Origin: Erythrocercus mccallii
Taxonomy: Eukaryota; Chordata; Aves; Passeriformes; Dicruridae
Direction of reading: 5' to 3'
Assembly: GCA_013397435.1 (NCBI GenBank)
Contig: VZRG01001333.1
Span: 124,001 to 188,000 of the forward strand
Length of the DNA stretch: 64,000 bases
Part shown: positions 52,848 to 64,000 of the stretch, piece after piece
Numbering within the stretch: the stretch's first letter is position 1
Layout: every line of letters starts with the position of its first letter
Notes under the pieces: model-generated
Database searches by the model: none
What the model was told of the DNA's origin: nothing
What the model saw: the letters and a program-made list of their open reading frames with translations, nothing else
Position numbers and translations under genes: made by a program

Positions 52848-54143
52848 GGTGAAGGGTTCCTTTCGTGTTCCTTTTCCTCTGCACTCCTGAGTTTGTAACT
52901 GTGCTTTTGAAGAAGGTTCCAAGAGCATGAAGTATTTAAAACCAAGCTAAAAGGAGCTTTAATTTTAGCATCCTTAATGAAAACCTCTCTGTGAGGACTG
53001 AGAGGGTTTCTGTTTACTATCAGCTCCTGCTGCAATGTGTGTGCTTGCTTTCTGTGCCTCCTTCCTTTGATCCCAAGATCTTGGATGCCTGCTGCTGAGG
53101 GTAACATGCAGTGGTGCACGAAGACAGCAGACACTGTGTGTCCAAGTGCCTGCACTTCCATGGGGTAGTGACAGCTGGATGAGTTCAGAGGGAGTACATG
53201 GAATCCATTTGTGATGGGACGTGCTTTTGTAAGGTTTACAGTCCCACATTTGAATATCCTCAAGTGATTCATCACTGGGCAGTAATGGGAAGGTTTCTTG
53301 CTTTTGCTAGTTCAGTAGAAGGACTGTCAGTCCCAGAGCAATCTTGGTGGATGCAGTGTATGGGACTTACCTGAGCACTGACCATATAGAAGTCAGTTGT
53401 ATGGTAGTGAACAGCTGCTTAAGGGTTTCCTTTGGGCTTGTCTGGAAGCTGATGGATGCTAAAGGTCTCAGAACATGACATAATTGCCTTTTAGAGGTGC
53501 CTTGTCTTGCTTCATCACTCAGAGAGAAAAGCAGAGGTGGTTTGCTTGAGGTAGATGCTCATTTTCAAAACAGCCTAAGACTGATAAGGTGAATTTTACC
53601 TTGGATACCATCACTGCCCTATATTACATGCTAGTAAAAGAGAAAGCATACAAGTCTTAGGGTTTAATACTTTGTGCTTCCAATACTCACAAAGGGAAAA
53701 GAATCTTGGAAGGACAGCCAGGTAGGCTGTCCAACATTATAATGAAACCAGAAGTGCCAAGTAGATGGGAACTGTAATCTGGGAAGTAAACCTGCAAGGT
53801 TATCCTATAATTGTACAACTTTCTCTCAGCCTGAAAGCACTTTACCCCTGGGTAAATATCATAATCCCACCTCAGGTAATAATGAGATAAAGATCTCACA
53901 GGAGGACAGCACACAACTCAGAAAAAACTCCACTTACCAGTTCTAGCCAGCTTCCTAAGTTGTGCCTCATGTGTAGGTGTTCTACCACAAATAACTGAGT
54001 GAGAAGACAGTATCAACAAAAAAATCTCCTGAGTGACTCCTCTGAGACAGCCCATTTACCTCACTGAAAGGAGATCATATTATCTTATTTCAAATGAAAG
54101 GGACATGTGATTTTTGTGGCTGTTTCAAGAATGGAAGTGTGCC

Positions 54144-54211
54144 ATTTGAGGATAGACGGATGAATGTGATCAACCTGATTTGAGGATAGAAGGGTGTATG
54201 TGATTAACCTG
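54144..54211. repeat. Tandem duplication of 34 bp
   Basis: Two adjacent copies, 54144-54177 and 54178-54211, both start atttgaggataga and both end in aacctg. They differ at only a few positions, so the duplication is fairly recent. Confidence 0.9.
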
Positions 54212-57200
54212 ATCATATATATGAAACTGATGCAGGACAGATTGTGCCAGATACTTGCACAATAAGAAGCAAGGCTATGTGACACATGATAATTGGACAA
54301 GGTGTTGAAAAGAATAAATTATATCTACTCAATACTGTACAAATTACTCAAACCTGAAATTATACAGGTCTGTGCCTATTTGTGACAGCCTGCCACATCA
54401 GTGGCATTCACTCCTCTAGCCTGGAAGGCTGAATTGTCACAGAAATTGCCTCTTCCAGGGAGGCAGAGTTCATAAAATTGATTTGCAGGAAAATGACCAG
54501 TTCAAGCACATCCAATACACCTTTACTTGCTACTAACATGCTGAATTTGATATTTTTCAGGGAAAGATGTTATGTTGACCCCAGGGATTTTTGTGGGGTT
54601 TAGTATATGGCTTTCATCTGAATTTTCTGTGTGGGCATGCTACTAGACATGGAAGCTTGTCCCTTTGGGGACACTGTTTTTATGTCACTCTCATGCTGCA
54701 TGAAAGATGTGTCATAAACCTTCTACAAAACTTCTTTTGTTACGAGAAGACTAGTTTGCCAAATGTGAAAATTGATGCAGATGTACATTGGTTTCTCAGA
54801 TTCATAAAAGATTTGTGTGGGGCAAAATGAAAAATTTGTTTAAAACTCAACATACAGACTTTCAGGAGCTGGAAAATGTGGAGTTTTTCTGAGTACTCAT
54901 CCACAAGTAAGAGCTTATCCAAGAACAGTTATAATTCTGCATACTGAAAATCCAAATGTTTCCCTAGGGTGAAATGAGTTGTTTCTTGTCTGGTGTTCTG
55001 AGCAGGTTGCTTTAGAAAATAAGGGCAGTCCCAAGGAAAAATCTGAAAATTTTGCTGAAATAAGGAGGAGAGGGCAAGTGTCTGGCTGGAATGTGGTTAC
55101 TCTCAGTAGCTCCCTCACCCAGCACTGCTGCCTGCACACCCTACAGCTTACCACTACCAAAGTCTAAAGTTTTAAAATAACACATCTGGATGGTTGTTTA
55201 TTTGCCACAGTTTAGACATTCCAGACAGAAAGAAGCTTTGAGGGAACCTGGGAAGAGCAATGTTTGCTTTAACCTGGTTTGGTTTTCCTTTTCTGTGCTG
55301 CTCAGCTGGAAGAGAGAGCCCAACAGGCTCCACTGTACGCCACACTGAAAACAGATTAACTTTGGTGGTTTGTGGTAGGAAAAAATCCTGTTTTGTGTGG
55401 ACAAGCATAGTATGTTCAGTCTTGCCTTGAGTCTTACTAACCCAGCTGCCCAGTCTGGTGTAAAGTCAGTGTAGAATTAGTGCCCTCAGTCCAGGAAGTT
55501 GCTCAACAAGTATCAGTCTAGAGTGTGATGTGCTCTAACACAGATGAGCAGCAACAGGGCTTGTAAGCAGGCAAAAGGGATTAAGTGAGCCTGGAGGCAG
55601 AATTGTTTGTCACTGTGAGTCATTGTCGTCGCCCTCACCCCCCCCCAGCAGGCATCTGGGGCAATTCTACCTTCTTCTGTGGCTAGCACCACTGTTCCTG
55701 TTAGTTAGATGAAGCTACAAAAAAAGACTGAATATGTGAACCTGCTCGGTGCATTATCTGTGCTCTACCAAATATGCCTTTTGTTTGATTGGTTTGGTTT
55801 GATTGGTTCAAAGAAAGAAAAATCCTCACTCAGAGGCAAAAGCCTCTGAGATTTATCTGAATAATAGCAAGGGTACTGATGTGGCCTGAAAAGCTTATCC
55901 ATAAACAACAGAAAACAAAATCATGTTTGTTCAAGCTTTGCTTCACAACTGTTCTGGATTTTTGGCCCTACTGGAGTTCCTTCTGTAAATTGAAAGAGTT
56001 TGCCAGGTTTCTAAGTTATGTCATATTCAGCAACTAATGCAGGGCATGGAATGAGATGTTTGTATCTCTCTTCGCTGAATAATAAATTTCACTTCCCTCT
56101 GCCCTTTCCAAGATTTTCATCTTTTAAACTGCAGTCTTGCTGACGGTTGTGGTGCTTGTGTAACTGCTGTTTCTCTGTGTGCCTTCAGTAAAGTGGCAAC
56201 AGCATCTTTAACTGTGATATTACTCATTTTAAACAAAAATGTCCCCAGAACCACAAGTGCTTCTATACAGACACATTGACTTCTGCTTTTGCTAGAAGAA
56301 TCATTAGTGTAGAAAATACGCAGTAAATGTGTTCTTTAGCAATTACTGTTACTTCTCTGACCCCATACCATGTTCATCTGGAGATGTATTGTATATACAA
56401 TTTCTATTATTTTGAAGAGATGGCAACACCCCAAGGATGTTTACTCAGATAGGGGACTGAGCAGGGTTTTCTCATAATTGTAAACAGAGCATTTAAACAA
56501 TGTAACCCAACTTTTAGCCTGTTCCCATTTTTGAGCATTCAAGTCTACATGACAAACTGATGAGCTCTGCATGTTTGCCAGGAAATCCAGGTTAAACTCA
56601 GTCCCCTGAACTCAGGCTTCTGCATCCTGACTCTCATCCTGTTTTTAGAAGAACTGGGGGGATGTTGCAGAAAGGAAGTTGTGTGTTTTCCCTCTTTGAA
56701 AATAGATCTGTTTGCTGTCACTGTTTGCTCCATCAGCCTTTGGGCTGCGTTTCAGATGTGGTGTATCTGAGATCTACTGGGAAAGAAAAGGAAGTGGGTG
56801 AGAGATTCAGGAGCACTGCATACAAATAGGATGAGGTACAGGCATTCCTGTATACTGATATATTTCTTAACAGTTGCTAGAGAAAGAAAGGATGAAAACA
56901 ACGCACAAGATAACAGTTGTGTCATGTTTCCGATGTTCCAGTCATGCCACCTTTGTGTGGCAGTGGGTGTTACGAATTGTCGCCTTCTACATGAACCACC
57001 TGCACTTTCTTGAGCTGTACCACTCAAGTGCACTCGTGACCAGTAAATGGTCACACTTCATATCAAGTGCCACAATTCATCCTGCTGTATTCCTCAGGCT
57101 GTGGCTCAGTACAGTTTTAACGTTCTTGACCCTGTGATACTCAAGACCTAAACCTGAGACTCTGCCAGAGCAGGGAACTGGCCAGGAACATACATGTCAG

Positions 57201-58339
57201 GCAGAAGGAGAAAAGCAGGCATGTGTGGGGTGCAGGTGACACAGAGCAACATTGCTCAGGGGCTTTGCATTTCGCCGGTGTGGGGGAGCTGCTGTGCCTC
57301 TGGCAGCTGCATCCTCAACTCCCTACTTCAGCTGCTCCTGAGGGTGAATGTCTGTCACCCTGTGTGTGTGCAGGATGTTCCGAGCCACTCGCACATTCCA
57401 TTCATACAGTTTGGCCAGGTCTCTGATATCTTGTTGGGAATGTCACAGCAGGAGCTGGAGGCTCCTCAGGCGTTACGGCTTTCTCTGAGGTTGTTAGCAG
57501 GCAAGCAGTGAGGCCACAGCACAAGTGGCTGCTATCTGCATTGTATCTGTTGTCACTGCAGGAGAGACCATTGACTGAATATGCTTTTAAGAATTTTGTG
57601 CAATAAATGTGCCATAGTACAGCCATTCCAGTGTCCCATGGTATAAACTGGAACTTGGTATCAACCTAAGGCTGGGAGAGAGCCTGCATTTCAGTGTTCC
57701 CATTTTCCACAATGACTTTCAGTGAAAGCTGCAGAAAGGTTCATCCAAGCCTCAATTCTGCCCCCTTCGGTATACTAATCTACTGGCCTTTGCCAGTAGT
57801 TTTTAACACTTGATTCCCTAGTCTTCTTTCCCTGCAGCATCCAAACTGCAGGTAAAATTTGAATGCAGGTTATTAAATCATCCCTCCCCGTCATGGATGG
57901 GGGGATTTTAAATTCTATCAGCTTAGATTCTGGCAACTTCTCGGAGTTCCCAAATTAATTCTGGCAGGTATTTGTAAGCTCATCTGCAAAGAAAGAGGAA
58001 TGTTGGTCTGAAAGAAAATGTAAGGCAGAGAGGGCAGAAACTGAGAAGAACAAAGCAAAAAACCAACAAATCCCCCAAAGTGAGGTAGCCAAAGGCTGCA
58101 CTTAATTGCTAAGAGAATAAATTCTTCCTTTTGCATAGTTTTAAAATGGAAAAGAAAAAGAAATAAGCGCTTTTTTTAACTTGAGATGTTTGAACTTAAG
58201 ATACAATTTTTTATACCTTGTCCTTGCAGGAATTGAAAAAAAAAAAAACAGTGATTGTGTATGGCCCTGTTTTCACTTGTTTGAGGCCTGATTTAGTCAA
58301 AGGCAAATTATTCATGCTGCCTTTAAACAGCCTCCTCAA

Positions 58340-58700
58340 GAGAAGTAGGGCAGGAAACTCCCACAATAACCCACACAATGGGAGTGAGAGGCCGGCCAAA
58401 CGCTGCCTGGGACACGTGAGGAGAGAAACCAGTGCGCCTTTGAGCAGCTGGAAGAAGATTTCAAGCCTGGTAATTTTGTACAGGGAAGTATGAAGGGCAC
58501 ATTTCACGAGAAAGTCTGACTTGTCACAGCGAGTTGAGATGGCACGTAGTGAGCAATACACAGAGAGCAGGGAAGCATTGCCTGCAGCGCTGGGCCCTGC
58601 TCTTTGCTCTCAATGAGTTTTTAGCCGGCAATTATCTGCCCCCTGGCTGGGACCAAGCATTCTGTTATTAAATACATGACGTACCCCCATCTGCCTGCTG
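58340..58700. promoter_or_regulatory. Candidate regulatory block with palindromic E-box
   Basis: A G+C-richer segment just upstream of the CA microsatellite. It holds cacgtg (58413-58418), the palindromic E-box used by MITF, USF and MYC-type factors, and tgacgtac (58677-58684), a CRE-like half site. SASH1 acts in melanocytes, so an MITF-type site would be of interest, but that link is speculation. Confidence 0.28.
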
Positions 58701-58762
58701 CCAGTCCTGGACTGAGCCCGTGGGACCAGTGTGGTGGCTTCCATGCTGGTGATGCTACAGAG

Positions 58763-58805
<43 letters not shown>
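58763..58805. repeat. (CA)n microsatellite
   Basis: This is an almost pure CA dinucleotide run of about 20 units, interrupted by ata near the start and a cg near the end. It creates artificial His-Thr and Val-Cys repeats in translated frames. Length variation between individuals is likely. Confidence 0.95.
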
Positions 58806-58806
<1 letters not shown>

Positions 58807-58929
58807 GCCCACAAGCAGCTCAGTGTTTGTTTCTACAGAGAAAGTTTTGACCTGCTTGAAGAGCCATTGCTATGGAAACCTAATGAGAACATAATTGAAT
58901 GAAACCTCTTTGCTTTCCATCCCTTTCTC

Positions 58930-59520
58930 ACACTGGTGCCAGCAAGGTCAGAACCTTGTGGGCCTCCTTTCTCTTCAGGTTCATGCAAATTTGATAAAAA
59001 TACCAAAGGCCCATTTTCTTCCCTGTGCCAGCTCCAGTTAGATAAATTACCTTGTATTCAGTCAGGAGCAGTTACAAGTCTGTCAGTTTTTCATACTAAT
59101 TATGTAAGTGGGCCATTTCTAATGCACACAGATAACCAAATGGCTTTGCAGCAGAGCCAGCATGGCCTTTTGCATCGGTATTCACCGCTCTGAATATCCA
59201 TAATATTCGTATACTAAAAATGCCATCTAAACCATTTTCCGCAGTGTACTATAAATAATCATTGATAAGGAATGAGAGGGGCACTCTCAGTTTATTGAAG
59301 ACAATAACAGTAGTGGTTTCATCATCATATGGTGCTGTGCACCTGTGGATTTTATGGTCCCTAAATGAGACGCGGCCATTTGTTAAAGTACATCTGCATT
59401 TAAAATATAAATGCCCATCGTTCTCAGTTCCCAAGTTTGCTCTGTTTTGAGAATGATGAGATTTCAAAAATCAACAGGCACATTCATGAAAGCAGCGCAT
59501 GGTGTAATTTGTTTCTTTTC
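58930..59520. promoter_or_regulatory. Candidate intronic enhancer / conserved non-coding block
   Basis: This repeat-free block carries several transcription-factor words close together: a perfect MEF2 word ctataaataa (59249-59258), a GATA word tgataa (59263-59268), and E-boxes catatg (59326-59331) and cacctg (59340-59345). The texture, alternating AT-rich cores with intact motifs and no repeat decay, is like that of conserved non-coding elements. This is an impression, not an alignment. Confidence 0.35.
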
Positions 59521-62500
59521 CCAGTTCTGTGGAGTACCAGCAGTTCTTGGGGCATGTATGACCATGTCTCTTGTAATATCAACCAGTCTCTATGCAAGAT
59601 TAGCCCCAGTATTTTTCTGTCTGAGATCAGAATCAGTTCAGAGTTAACAGGAAAGCTGTAGCCTAGTTAAAACCAGTCTTAGTTAGTCAAGACAGGCTTA
59701 GCTGGCTTGTGACCCAAATGTGTGCATTGGGTCTTCCTTGCACACCAAGTTTTGGAGACCACCTCCAGGTTTCAAAGGTATTGCTTAGATGTAGCAGTGT
59801 TACCCCTACTGCAGCACTTCTATGGAAAGATCAATTCAGTGACCATTTTAGATGTCCAGCTTTGACATTGCTCTTACAAAGCCCCCAGGCTGCAAAACAA
59901 GAACCAAAAGTGCCCTCCAGAGGCAATCCTTATGACAATGTCTGGTCTGGTCTGTTTAAGATGTCTGCTCTGGTCTCTTATCTTTCAAGCAGCCTCCTGT
60001 AAATGCAGTTAATTAAGTTTTTAAAGTTGTTCTCCCTTTCCTTACCTACTTTTGGAAGTTCGTCCAAATAGTTAGGAAATGTTATCTTTTCTTTTCTATT
60101 TTTTTCCAGCATGTCTCTGTTTGTTCCTGTGACTGATTTATTAATAGGCAGTAAGTTAATCTTTTTGCAACTTTCCAATTAGACAGGCAAATCTTTTCTA
60201 GCTTTCTTTGGTAAGATCAGCTGTTCAGTTCCCTGGCTATTCTAATAGCTTTCTCTATGCCACATCTAGTTTGAATTCATCTTTCTTGAACATGAATAAC
60301 AGTGGTTGTACAGCCATTCCCATATATATTTGTTTGTATTCTTCGTACTGCTCTTGGAATTTTCCACCCTTATGTCTTTTAGGATTAATATGTAGGCTTT
60401 TTCTTCATCATTTTTTCCACCTGGTATCCCCAGGTACTCTGTCACTTGCAGACTTCCAGCATTTGGAAGACTGACTTTTGTGTCTGTCTTGTTTGTGTAC
60501 TTGAACACTTTAATGTTCAATGTAAACTCATTTCTGTTAAGCCAGTCTTTCTGATCAGTGAGGTTCTCTGCTCCAGCTGTTGCTCAAACCCATCAACTCT
60601 ATAAGACAGTAATATTTGGGTACTCTCAAAAGTAGGTCCATTTTTAGATTATATATTGTGTTTCCTGTTTTGGGTTTTTTGAGTTTTTTTCTCATTTGTT
60701 TATTTCAGCACTTTGGCTCAAAGAGGCACAAAGTACTGGCCTAGAGATGGTTTTGGATTTGTGAGATTAATAAACTAAAGTTTTGACCCCATCTCCTGCC
60801 TGCTTCCAGAGATTGTGGGTTGATAAGAAAATACTCCTTCCCTCTGGCTGTAAATCTTGTTTTGTTCCTCATTGTGTGAATGTATACCCATACGTTTCTT
60901 CTGCTTTATGCGGTGACAGAGTACATTTCATGTGAAAGCTTGCTAATGAAGTTGTACATCAGACCACAACAAAAATGAAGGCCTCCATGGTGGAGTAATG
61001 GCATTTGGCTCCCTTTCAGACACACAGTGCTGAAACTTCTGCCAAGTGTCACTGCATCATTAACTTTCAGTACAAGTTATCAGTCTATGAATGGAAGAAC
61101 ACAAATCACTTTCAGTGCACGTTCACAGAAGCGCTGCAGATTTAACAGAGTAAGGAAGTGTAATTTGCAAATCAAACATACAGCGACACTAAGGTAGTCT
61201 GGAATTTTTCACTAGACATCTAGGAAGTAAAATGCATGATTGATTTCACTGAGGATTTTTAAGCATCAGAATTGTTGGGTGGAACTAAAACACAAGTGCC
61301 TTATCAGGCACTATGTGGTAAGTTTTGTTGGCATTTCCATCTCTTCAGAGCAGCTGTTAGTATTTTCAAGGTCAGCCTAGGCATGGAAGATTTCCTCTTT
61401 AAAGAATGCATGAAATGATAATTGGAATTTGCATCCGCTGATGAAACTCAGCATAGTTCTTAAATCAGTTATAAATGAGAAGGTGGTCTGCTTGCTGTGG
61501 ATCCTGCTTTTCTCCTCACCCCCTCTGGTTCAGGCATGTCGGATGTTTGCTCCTACTGCCCTTCCCTTTCTTGGAAGCCACTTTATGATGAGTTGGTGGC
61601 CTCAGGCTAACTCATAGTGAACAGATGTCCACATCACAAATACTGCCACTACACCTGCTGCTTACTTACTGCCATAGTTTTTGGCAACTGTGCAAGAGAA
61701 GAAAAGGATTAAAATGGATTTGGAGGCCACAGAGCACAAGAGACTGCTGCCTCTCCACTTTAAGGGTGATTTCACTAGTGAGGAAGGGTTCTGATCATTA
61801 ACAGATTTCATTTTCTAAGGATGATGGTTTGGTGCATTTCATGGATACTAAATTCACTTAAAATAAATAGAATAACTGTTTGATGAGTGGAGTCCATGCT
61901 CATCTGCAAAACACATAGCGGATTAATTCTGTCAGTTCCAACAGAGCTTGGATTTCATAAAAAGAAAAATTTACATCTACAACTCCACATACCTTTTTAT
62001 CTGACGTACCTTTATTTAGAAAAATACTTGCTGACAACTTTAGTTTGAAGTGTCTGGGTTAATTCCTGGCCTGGTTGAAAGGCTTTTTCTGGAAATTTTT
62101 ACCCAGAAAGTATGAGGTTTGTATTTTTCACCTTCTACCCGGGTTCTTAAAAATTAAGCATCTGGTGGCAGATATTATTGACTTTTCCTCTTCAAGAGTA
62201 AACACTGCAAGGAAAACACTAAAAGTCTCCCTCCTCCTTGTGCACTAAAAATTTGAATTTGGTTTGCCTCAATTAGTTTGTGCTGGATTAAACTTCTGAT
62301 CAGTCTGACTTTTAAAGAGGTTGTATTTCAGAGCTTCACTATGCCAGACCCTCCTTGTCTAGATGAATTAATGAATCACACTGAAGCTTCATACTGTCTC
62401 GTTTCCTCTTTAATGATATCTTTGCAAATTGATGAGCATGTGTTTCCTGCTTATAAGATGTTGGCTAGTGATGGCTTGCATCTGCTAAACACCGACCTGG

Positions 62501-62555
62501 CTTGAACTGTACTTTCCCTCCCAGTGGTTTAGTGACTTGACCAGAAACTCTTCAT

Positions 62556-62568
62556 TGCCCTCTGCTGG
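62556..62568 (-). promoter_or_regulatory. CTCF-like binding motif
   Basis: The minus strand reads ccagcagagggca, which agrees with the CTCF core CCASYAGRGGGCR at all 13 positions. It lies in intron 4, 1.2 kb before exon 5. Motif matches alone are common in a genome, so binding is unproven. Confidence 0.4.
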
Positions 62569-63749
62569 GGGTCTGAGAGAGCTAAGGGAGCCCGTGCAGA
62601 CAACGTGCGTGGACAGCAACAAGAGCGTGTTGCGTGTGTGTTTCTGCATGGCCTCACTCAGAGAACGATTTGGCTTGAGGTCTCCTTGGTGCGCTGTGGT
62701 GTGTGTGTTTCCATCCTGCATGGCTGCAGGACAGCCACCACACAATGGGACACTGGCATGTCACGGGGCCGAGCCCGCAGCAAAGACACTGCAGCGATGC
62801 TTTGCACATGGAGCCTCCAGCAGAGCCCGTGATCCGGCAGAAGTCATTGCACTGCCTTGCTGCAGTGTGGTTAAATGGCAATTCCCACAGGAAGTCTTCA
62901 AAGAATAACGCGGGGTTTGGTAATTTCTGTTAACTCCATTTATGCAGACAGAGAAAAAAGGCAGTGAAGCGGGGTGATGTTGTCTCATCAGAGATCCCAC
63001 AATGAACTGTTGGCACTGGGTTGGAATCCATTCTGGAAAACTGGTTCAGTGAACACAAAGACGGAGAACAAAAGATGTATTTGCTATTTTAGTGGGTTGT
63101 TTGTAAAGCCCATATTCGGCACTTGACTAAGTCTCTCCAGCTATCTTTTGAGGAAGAGAGCATACACTGATGAGAAAGCAGGGATTTGGGAGAAAGAAGC
63201 TGTAGTCTCCAGTCAGCTATGGTTGCACTCCATAGGGTCTGGACAAGCTTTCTCCACCTTGTCTTTAAATCTCTCCTACTGTCTTCCGCATGGTGGCTTC
63301 TGGAGGTGTAATGAGCACATACTTATAAAGATTGTCAGATAAAAACCAAATAGGCTTTTGGAAAATTGATGTACAGCTAAACAAATGCAGCATCCCAGTT
63401 CTACAGTTTCTAAGGCAGCAAAATTACTGTTTTGCAAATGCAAGTGGGGAAACTATGTGAGTAATTGTTTTCTGAGGAATCCTTGGATGCCTTTGCCTTA
63501 ACCATTGATTTCTGTCAGTATATATTTTGCTATGCTGGTCACAAAAGGCACATTTCAGAAGGAAACTCAGTTGCTGTGGTCAGACCAGTAGGTTCAGTTT
63601 TCGTTTCCAATTTGCTGTGCTGGGGAGAAAAGGGAAGAGAAAACAGCTTATGATATATTGTTTGGAAACTTTAATTTACTGTAACCAGACAGCTCCCCTG
63701 AAATGTGAGAAGCCTGCATCAATAAGTCCATTTCTCTTTTTTGTCCTAG

Positions 63750-63790
63750 GCTCTCCATTCATAAATCAAGTTCAGAAGAAGGCTCTGTAG
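63750..63790 (+). CDS. SASH1: SASH1 coding exon 5
   Basis: This small exon of 41 bp has a first base that completes the Lys codon begun in exon 4, after which it reads LSIHKSSSEEGSV plus one leftover G. The human counterpart contains HKSNSEDSSVG at the same place, so the His-Lys-Ser and acidic/serine pattern is kept while single residues differ. The acceptor has a long pyrimidine tract ending gtcctag; the donor is gtcagt. The serine cluster followed by acidic residues fits casein-kinase-2-type sites (inference). The following exon lies outside the window and should begin in phase 1. Because the exon is short and relatively divergent, its identity rests mainly on phase, position and the HKS/SEE pattern. 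Confidence 0.87.
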
Positions 63791-64000
63791 GTCAGTATAT
63801 TATGTTTTATTTGATACTCCTATGGAATTCTTAAACAGCTTTTGAGCTTTGCTTGTGCTGGGATGCGAAGAGCTGGCAGAAGTCAGCAGCATTTGTGTGT
63901 GTGGAGGGCTAGTCTCAGCAGCTTTTGGTTTGATGCTGAATGTCTCAGTGATCACTAAAACTGCCCAGCCAGCATTGTCATGTAATAAATATGCATCTTT
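63791..64000 (+). other. SASH1: Start of SASH1 intron 5
   Basis: The 210 bp after donor gtcagt contain no coding frame or repeat that I recognise. Confidence 0.85.

Larger units (their letters stand above)
52479..63749 (+). other. SASH1: SASH1 intron 4 (11,271 bp)
   Basis: This intron runs from donor gtaagt to acceptor ttttttgtcctag. It holds a 14-base A-run at 52834-52847, a tandem 34-bp duplication at 54144-54211, a C-run near 55637-55647, a CA microsatellite at 58763-58805 and a CTCF-like motif at 62556-62568. The block 58340-59520 is dense in recognisable transcription-factor words and lacks repeats, so it is the best candidate regulatory region of the window. I recognise no mobile element in this intron, which is a clear contrast with intron 2. 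Confidence 0.88.
1..64000 (+). other. SASH1: SASH1 gene body, partial (end of intron 1 to start of intron 5)
   Basis: The whole window lies inside one gene on the + strand. Four exons splice in frame to a peptide matching the N-terminal part of vertebrate SASH1. From established knowledge, SASH1 is a cytoplasmic and membrane-associated scaffold with an SLY domain, one SH3 domain and two SAM domains. It is reported to assemble TRAF6, TAK1 and IKK in TLR4 signalling, and to affect adhesion and pigment-cell behaviour. None of those domains is in this window: the exons here encode the region before SLY. Exon 1, the promoter and the later exons lie outside. Total coding sequence in the window is 271 bp out of 64 kb. 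Confidence 0.9.

Noticed and set aside
58676..58894. Open frames with His-Thr or Val-Cys repeats
   Set aside because: They are translations of the CA microsatellite.
62537..62908. Open frame of 123 codons and several overlapping frames on both strands
   Set aside because: Frames are open on both strands because of higher G+C. There are no exon borders in phase with SASH1 and no known domain.
1..64000. CRISPR arrays, prokaryotic operons, terminators or phage modules
   Set aside because: The window is vertebrate intron DNA with spliced exons. There are no regularly spaced identical repeats, ribosome-binding sites or dense gene packing.

Overview
This window looks like a piece of a bird nuclear genome. 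It consists almost entirely of large introns of one protein-coding gene on the + strand. I recognise that gene as SASH1 (SAM and SH3 domain containing 1, a signalling scaffold) from four short exons: 15865-15993, 52257-52307, 52429-52478 and 63750-63790. They have canonical AG/GT borders and compatible phases (0-0, 0-0, 0-2, 2-1). Spliced together they read as one open frame of 90 complete codons plus one leftover base, matching the N-terminal part of vertebrate SASH1 upstream of the SLY, SH3 and SAM domains. Exon 1 must lie upstream of the window and the rest of the gene downstream. The numbers exon 2 to 5 are by analogy with the human gene.

The bird assignment rests on the repeats. There are three CR1 LINE fragments (5102-5460, 16495-16885, 19280-20115). 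There is an old endogenous-retrovirus-like LTR element of a type abundant in neoavian birds (38815-40705, minus strand). There is also a tRNA-Ile-headed, CR1-tailed SINE (24551-24712, minus strand) resembling the TguSINE1 type described from zebra finch, so a passerine is the best guess. Much older amniote MIR-like SINE remnants occur at 24953-25291 and 32775-32865, and possibly at 31600-31670.

Layout: 1-15864 is the end of intron 1 and holds one CR1 and otherwise unique sequence. Then come exon 2 (15865-15993) and the 36.3 kb intron 2, which holds most of the mobile elements. Exons 3 and 4 form a tight pair separated by only 121 bp. The 11.3 kb intron 4 holds a CA microsatellite, a small tandem duplication and regions that look like candidate regulatory DNA. 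Exon 5 and the first 210 bp of intron 5 close the window. The many open frames of 60-180 codons spread over both strands look like chance frames in intron DNA: they lack splice context, recognisable domains and coding-like composition.

I did not find a new biological system. The most rewarding items for a second look are the LTR element with a roughly 46-bp degenerate minisatellite in its short internal region, the SINE whose tRNA anticodon region has become an A-run, a possible 45-bp in-frame cryptic exon in intron 2, a CTCF-like motif, and several candidate conserved non-coding blocks. Family assignments come from memory of consensus sequences, not from a search.
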